Origin: CBDANW01 sp965197825
GTDB taxonomy: Bacteria; Acidobacteriota; Vicinamibacteria; Marinacidobacterales; DATDRI01
Assembly: GCA_965197825.1 (NCBI GenBank)
Contig: CBDANW010000003.1
Span: 1,116,001-1,180,000 of the forward strand
Direction of reading: 5' to 3'
Length of the DNA stretch: 64,000 nucleotides
Below, piece after piece: positions 60,720-64,000 of the stretch; positions within the stretch are counted from its first letter, which is position 1, and the number at the start of each line of letters is the position of its first letter. Both the position numbers and the translations under genes were made by a program. Below the pieces are notes generated by a model that ran no database searches, had not been told where the DNA came from, and saw only the letters and a list, made by a program, of their open reading frames with translations.

Positions 60720-62963
60720 ATGGCGGCGCTGGTCCCCGGTCAACAACTAGGCCAACGCTTCACGTTGATTCGTCCTCTCGGTGAAGGAGGCATGGGAGTC
60801 GTCTGGCTGGTCGAGGATCACGAGCTGGAAGAGCGCGTGGTCATCAAGCTCGTACCTGCAGACGCTCCTCCGGAATGGGTGGCCCTGCTCAAACGCGAGT
60901 GCCGCAACGCGCGGCGCCTCGTTCATCCCAACATCGTTCGTGTGTACGACCTGCATTACGAAGATCTGCACCGCTTCATCTCCATGGCGTACGTGGAGGG
61001 AGACCACATCGGCCAGCTTCGTGGTCGTCCGTTGCCGGAAATCCTCGCGTCCCTTCTGCCGGTCGCTGACGCGTTGGACTACGCGCACCGACAAGGCGTG
61101 CTCCACCGCGATCTCAAGTCGACCAACGTCCTCCTGGATACGAACGGCGAGCCTCGGCTCATCGACTTCGGCATAGCCGGTCTCTTAGGGACTTCCGCGG
61201 ACAACATGTTCTCAACAGGGGATCACGAGTCGACACCGTCGGATGACATCTACGACCTCGGAGAGCTCCTTTACGATCTACTGACCGATCGCGCCGAGCC
61301 CCTGCCCAAGAATCTTGCCTCGCTTCTGACAGCCCTTTTGAGCACCCCTGCTGGCGATCGCTGCCAAACGATGGGCGAGGTGAAAGACGCCCTCCAATCG
61401 GCACAACGAGAGCTAAACGCGCAACCGGTGGCAACCCCGCCATCGAGGAGACCCGTGACGATCGCGCCGCCACCTCGCGTGGCACGGGGGCAAACGATCC
61501 GACCCGAGATGCCCGGGGCCGTGACGGCGCAGCCGCCTCCGACTTCATCCAGTGGGATGGGATGGCTCACGATTGCGGCCTTCGCGGTTCTCATGAGTGC
61601 CGCCGCAGCCGTTTTCTTCTTGCTGCCGCGTTGGGCGCCCCAGCCTGGAGCGATGACCATTGTCCCCGCGGATCAGATGCCACCCCCGTCCGCCGCCGCG
61701 TCGCCCGGGGAAGAAGCCCCGTCACTTCAACAGCAGGCCGAGCTCAAGACGCGCGCGGAAGATCTGCGTGAAGAAACCCTCCTGCTTCGGGACGCTCTCG
61801 AGCAAGAGCACGTATCCATCTGGGGTGGCGCCGCGTACCGAAGTAGCTCGGCGGCGATCCAAACCGGAGATGACCAGCTTCGCGGGCGCGAGTACCAAGC
61901 AGCAGTAGATAACTATCAGGCCGCGCTCACCGGTTTGCGCGAGGTCGAGGCTCAAGGGCGGGTCGTCCTTCGGCAAGCACTAGCTGATGGTAGCCGGGCG
62001 CTCGAGGCGGGCGACTCCCCTGCCGCCATCGCCGCCTTCGAGCTTGCCGCCAGTATCGACCCCGGAAACGGAGCGGCATCGCTCGGGCTCTCCCGTGCCC
62101 GAGTCTTGAACGATCTCGTCCGGCTGCTCGCGGAAGGCACGGACCACGAGAGGCGCGGCGATCTTCCTCGCGCGCGCGAGAGCTACCGGAAAGCCATCTC
62201 GTTGGACGGTCACTCTCAAAAGGCACGACTTGCCCTTGCGAGAGCCGAAGGCAACATCAAGGAAGTTGCGTTCCGAACCGCCATGTCCAAAGGACTGGAG
62301 GCCTTGAACCAACAAGACTACCCAACGGCACGTCAGTTCTTCCAGGAGGCAGGGACTATCAAACCGGGAGACTCCCAGGTGGGAGCCGGGATCGCCCAAG
62401 CAGAAGAAGGGATACGCCTTCAAGCGATCGCCGCTCACCGGGAGACGGCACTCCGCTTCGAAAGCGAAGAGCAATGGCACCAGGCGGCAGAGGAATATGA
62501 CGCGGCGTTGGAACTCGACGCGATGATTCGTTTCGCGCAAGAAGGCAAGGCTCGAAGCGACGACCGAGCGGCGCTCGCAGATGGTATCAGCTATCACCTC
62601 ACACACGCCGAGCGTCTTTCGGACGAGAAGGTACTCGCCGCCGCGTCCGCGCTTCTCGAGGATGCCGAACGAATCGAACCCGCCGGTCCTAGGCTCACGG
62701 AGCAACGAACCCAACTCGCCGGCCTGCTAAACCAGGCGTCGACTCCGATTCCCGTTCTCCTCGAATCAGACAACGAGACCGAGGTGGTCGTTTACAAGAT
62801 CGGCCCGCTCGGTCGCTTCGAACGTCACACGCTCCAGCTTCGACCCGGTACCTACACGGTGGTGGGCAGCCGGCCGGGGTACCGCGATGTCCGCGTGAAC
62901 GTTCGCGTCGAAGCAGGGAAGACACCGCAGCCCTTGATCGTCCGGTGCGAGGAGAAGATTTGA
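60720..62963 (+). CDS. Transmembrane Ser/Thr kinase with periplasmic TPR/coiled-coil and PEGA domain
   Basis: A protein of 747 residues. The kinase has a P-loop at residues 21-29 (GEGGMGVVW), the catalytic Lys (VVIKLV, K43), the catalytic loop HRDLKSTNVLL (H129) and DFG (D148). The activation segment is short, FGIAGLLGTSADNMFSTGDH, with no A-P-E motif. A Pro-rich linker precedes one TM helix (WLTIAAFAVLMSAAAAVFFL, about 280-303). Residues ~330-670 form helical TPR-like repeats, e.g. EYQAAVDNYQAALTGLREVE and QQDYPTARQFFQEAGTIKPG. A PEGA domain closes the protein (ETEVVVYKIGPLGRFERHTL, PGTYTVVGSRPGYRDVRVNV). Its stop overlaps the next gene's TTG by 4 bp. Confidence 0.92.
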   Translation: MAALVPGQQLGQRFTLIRPLGEGGMGVVWLVEDHELEERVVIKLVPADAPPEWVALLKRECRNARRLVHPNIVRVYDLHYEDLHRFISMAYVEGDHIGQLRGRPLPEILASLLPVADALDYAHRQGVLHRDLKSTNVLLDTNGEPRLIDFGIAGLLGTSADNMFSTGDHESTPSDDIYDLGELLYDLLTDRAEPLPKNLASLLTALLSTPAGDRCQTMGEVKDALQSAQRELNAQPVATPPSRRPVTIAPPPRVARGQTIRPEMPGAVTAQPPPTSSSGMGWLTIAAFAVLMSAAAAVFFLLPRWAPQPGAMTIVPADQMPPPSAAASPGEEAPSLQQQAELKTRAEDLREETLLLRDALEQEHVSIWGGAAYRSSSAAIQTGDDQLRGREYQAAVDNYQAALTGLREVEAQGRVVLRQALADGSRALEAGDSPAAIAAFELAASIDPGNGAASLGLSRARVLNDLVRLLAEGTDHERRGDLPRARESYRKAISLDGHSQKARLALARAEGNIKEVAFRTAMSKGLEALNQQDYPTARQFFQEAGTIKPGDSQVGAGIAQAEEGIRLQAIAAHRETALRFESEEQWHQAAEEYDAALELDAMIRFAQEGKARSDDRAALADGISYHLTHAERLSDEKVLAAASALLEDAERIEPAGPRLTEQRTQLAGLLNQASTPIPVLLESDNETEVVVYKIGPLGRFERHTLQLRPGTYTVVGSRPGYRDVRVNVRVEAGKTPQPLIVRCEEKI

Positions 62964-64000
62964 AGGCCATCTATTTAGAAGATGCGGGCGGTAGCCGTCT
63001 GGTGGAGGCGGCCGACTTTCCGTTGGCGGTGGGCGGCTCGACGACCGGCGCCATCCACATCGAGGCTTCCGGCGCAAGTCAGGCTCACCAGGCTTCCGGA
63101 GCTCCAGCATTCATCGGCCTTTCCGAAGGCGAGCTTTTCGTGCAGCCGGCGGACGGTTCCCTGCCCGTGCTGTGCAACGGCACGCCCCTCACGACCTCCC
63201 AATGGCTGCGCGACGGAGATGTCCTTCGCATCGGAAGAGCTCAACTCACCTTAAAGCTCGACGGTGAGGAAGCACGCCTGCGCGCCGAAGAATGGAAGGC
63301 GCCGCAGAAGACCGACCCTCCAGTGATTGCTCCGAGAACCTTTCCCCGCACCGAGAGCCCCGGGACGGCCGTCGAGCCGGTCGCGTTCGAACCGGTTCGC
63401 ATCGGGACGGAGCCTCGTGCGCAGCGTTCCATTCGCCCGAGAGAGCTCTTTCTCTGGTGCACCATCATCGTACTTATCGTCGCCGCGTGGTTCGTCTTTG
63501 CTGCCCGTTCAGTCCGTATCGAGACCGAGCCCGCGGAGGCCCGAGTCGAGCTCGAAGGAAGCTTCTTGATCGTCGAGCTCGCCGGCCGCTTCTTGTTGCG
63601 GCCCGGTACCTACACCGCCATCATCGAGAAAGACGGCTATGTGGGACTCGAAGCGCCCATACGCGTCACCAAAGAGCGCGATCAGAGGTTGCGGTTCACG
63701 CTCGAGAAACGACCCGGCGTGCTTCGGATTTCGACGATTCCCGACACGGGAGCCATCGTTTTCATCGACGGCGAGGAGATGAGTACGGAGCATCTTGCGG
63801 CGCTCGAGCTTTCGCCGGGTCCGCACCAGGTCATCGTCCAAGCAGAGCGCTATAGGAACTTCGTGAGGGATATCGAGATCGGAGGGGCGGGCACGATCCA
63901 GACGCTGACCGCGGAGCTCGAACCCCGCTGGGCAGCCGTGAGCTTTTCGTCGGAGCCGGCCGGTGCTGCGGTGCGTGTCGACGGTAAGAACGTCGGCGAG
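62960..64000 (+). CDS. FHA-like transmembrane protein with PEGA repeats (partial)
   Basis: A frame of 347 codons from a TTG at 62960 to the edge of the window; it has no stop yet. GGAG lies 6 nt upstream and the start overlaps the kinase stop (TTGA). Residues ~1-105 form a β-rich domain ending VLCNGTPLTTSQWLRDGDVL, RIGRAQLTLKLDG, like the C-terminal half of an FHA domain; the G-R-x-x-S-H phosphopeptide motif is not evident. One TM helix follows near residues 160-185 (LWCTIIVLIVAAWFVFAA). At least three PEGA repeats then begin: IETEPAEARVELEGSFLIVE, RISTIPDTGAIVFIDGEEMS and SFSSEPAGAAVRVDGKNVGE. It is probably the partner of the upstream kinase. Confidence 0.85.
   Translation, partial: MKAIYLEDAGGSRLVEAADFPLAVGGSTTGAIHIEASGASQAHQASGAPAFIGLSEGELFVQPADGSLPVLCNGTPLTTSQWLRDGDVLRIGRAQLTLKLDGEEARLRAEEWKAPQKTDPPVIAPRTFPRTESPGTAVEPVAFEPVRIGTEPRAQRSIRPRELFLWCTIIVLIVAAWFVFAARSVRIETEPAEARVELEGSFLIVELAGRFLLRPGTYTAIIEKDGYVGLEAPIRVTKERDQRLRFTLEKRPGVLRISTIPDTGAIVFIDGEEMSTEHLAALELSPGPHQVIVQAERYRNFVRDIEIGGAGTIQTLTAELEPRWAAVSFSSEPAGAAVRVDGKNVGE

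Noticed and set aside
1..64000. CRISPR array
   Set aside because: No regularly spaced direct repeats of 24-40 bp with unique spacers were seen. Only short tandem repeats (19270-19305, 36043-36096) and MITE copies occur.

Overview
The window is about 64 kb of GC-rich DNA from a Gram-negative bacterium. The double-membrane envelope is shown by an Omp85 barrel, a BamB-like propeller, lipoproteins and PEGA-domain proteins. The combination of a bacterial Elp3 homologue, a membrane pyrophosphatase, TolB/WD40-type propellers and a Ser/Thr kinase with PEGA domains would fit Acidobacteriota or a nearby phylum. That placement is inference from gene content; no rRNA or other strong taxonomic marker is in the window.

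Layout. 0-12 kb: small envelope genes, an Lhr helicase remnant, a divergent Elp3 / Trm9-like methyltransferase pair, a peroxiredoxin, a PLP-dependent dehydratase, a membrane pyrophosphatase, a secreted propeller and a sodium symporter. 12-18.7 kb: one 2221-residue gene that joins a TamB-type bridge protein to a TamA/Omp85-type barrel. 18.7-20.7 kb: a TPR protein, a frameshifted mannosyl-3-phosphoglycerate phosphatase and a small ABM-fold monooxygenase. 20.7-27.5 kb: a graveyard of insertion sequences (IS66; IS256 family; an IS3 nested inside the IS256) that separates fragments of a peptidase, a propeller protein and a toxin-antitoxin locus. 27.5-53.3 kb: mostly intact housekeeping genes (dnaE, guaA, a BamB-like protein, a 1413-residue sensor kinase, a winged-helix/PIN toxin-antitoxin pair, a phospholipid operon psd-pssA, tsaB-rimI, mutS, sppA). 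53.5-58.3 kb: a second mobile region in which an IS256-family element sits inside a MITE, and a deleted IS256 copy sits inside a decayed membrane glycosyltransferase-like gene. 58.4-64 kb: a four-gene envelope/kinase cluster that runs off the end of the window.

Themes. Envelope biogenesis and lipid synthesis dominate: the TamB-TamA fusion, BamB-like propeller, Psd/PssA, SppA and a YfgM-like protein. RNA modification is represented by Elp3 with a Trm9-like methyltransferase and by TsaB with RimI. A MITE family of about 223 bp has three copies; its termini and CTAG target fit the IS630/Tc1-mariner superfamily. The main candidates for undescribed biology are the TamB-TamA single chain, the Elp3/Trm9-like pair (a possible bacterial route to mcm5U34), and the terminal lipoprotein / secreted protein / PEGA kinase / FHA-like PEGA cluster.
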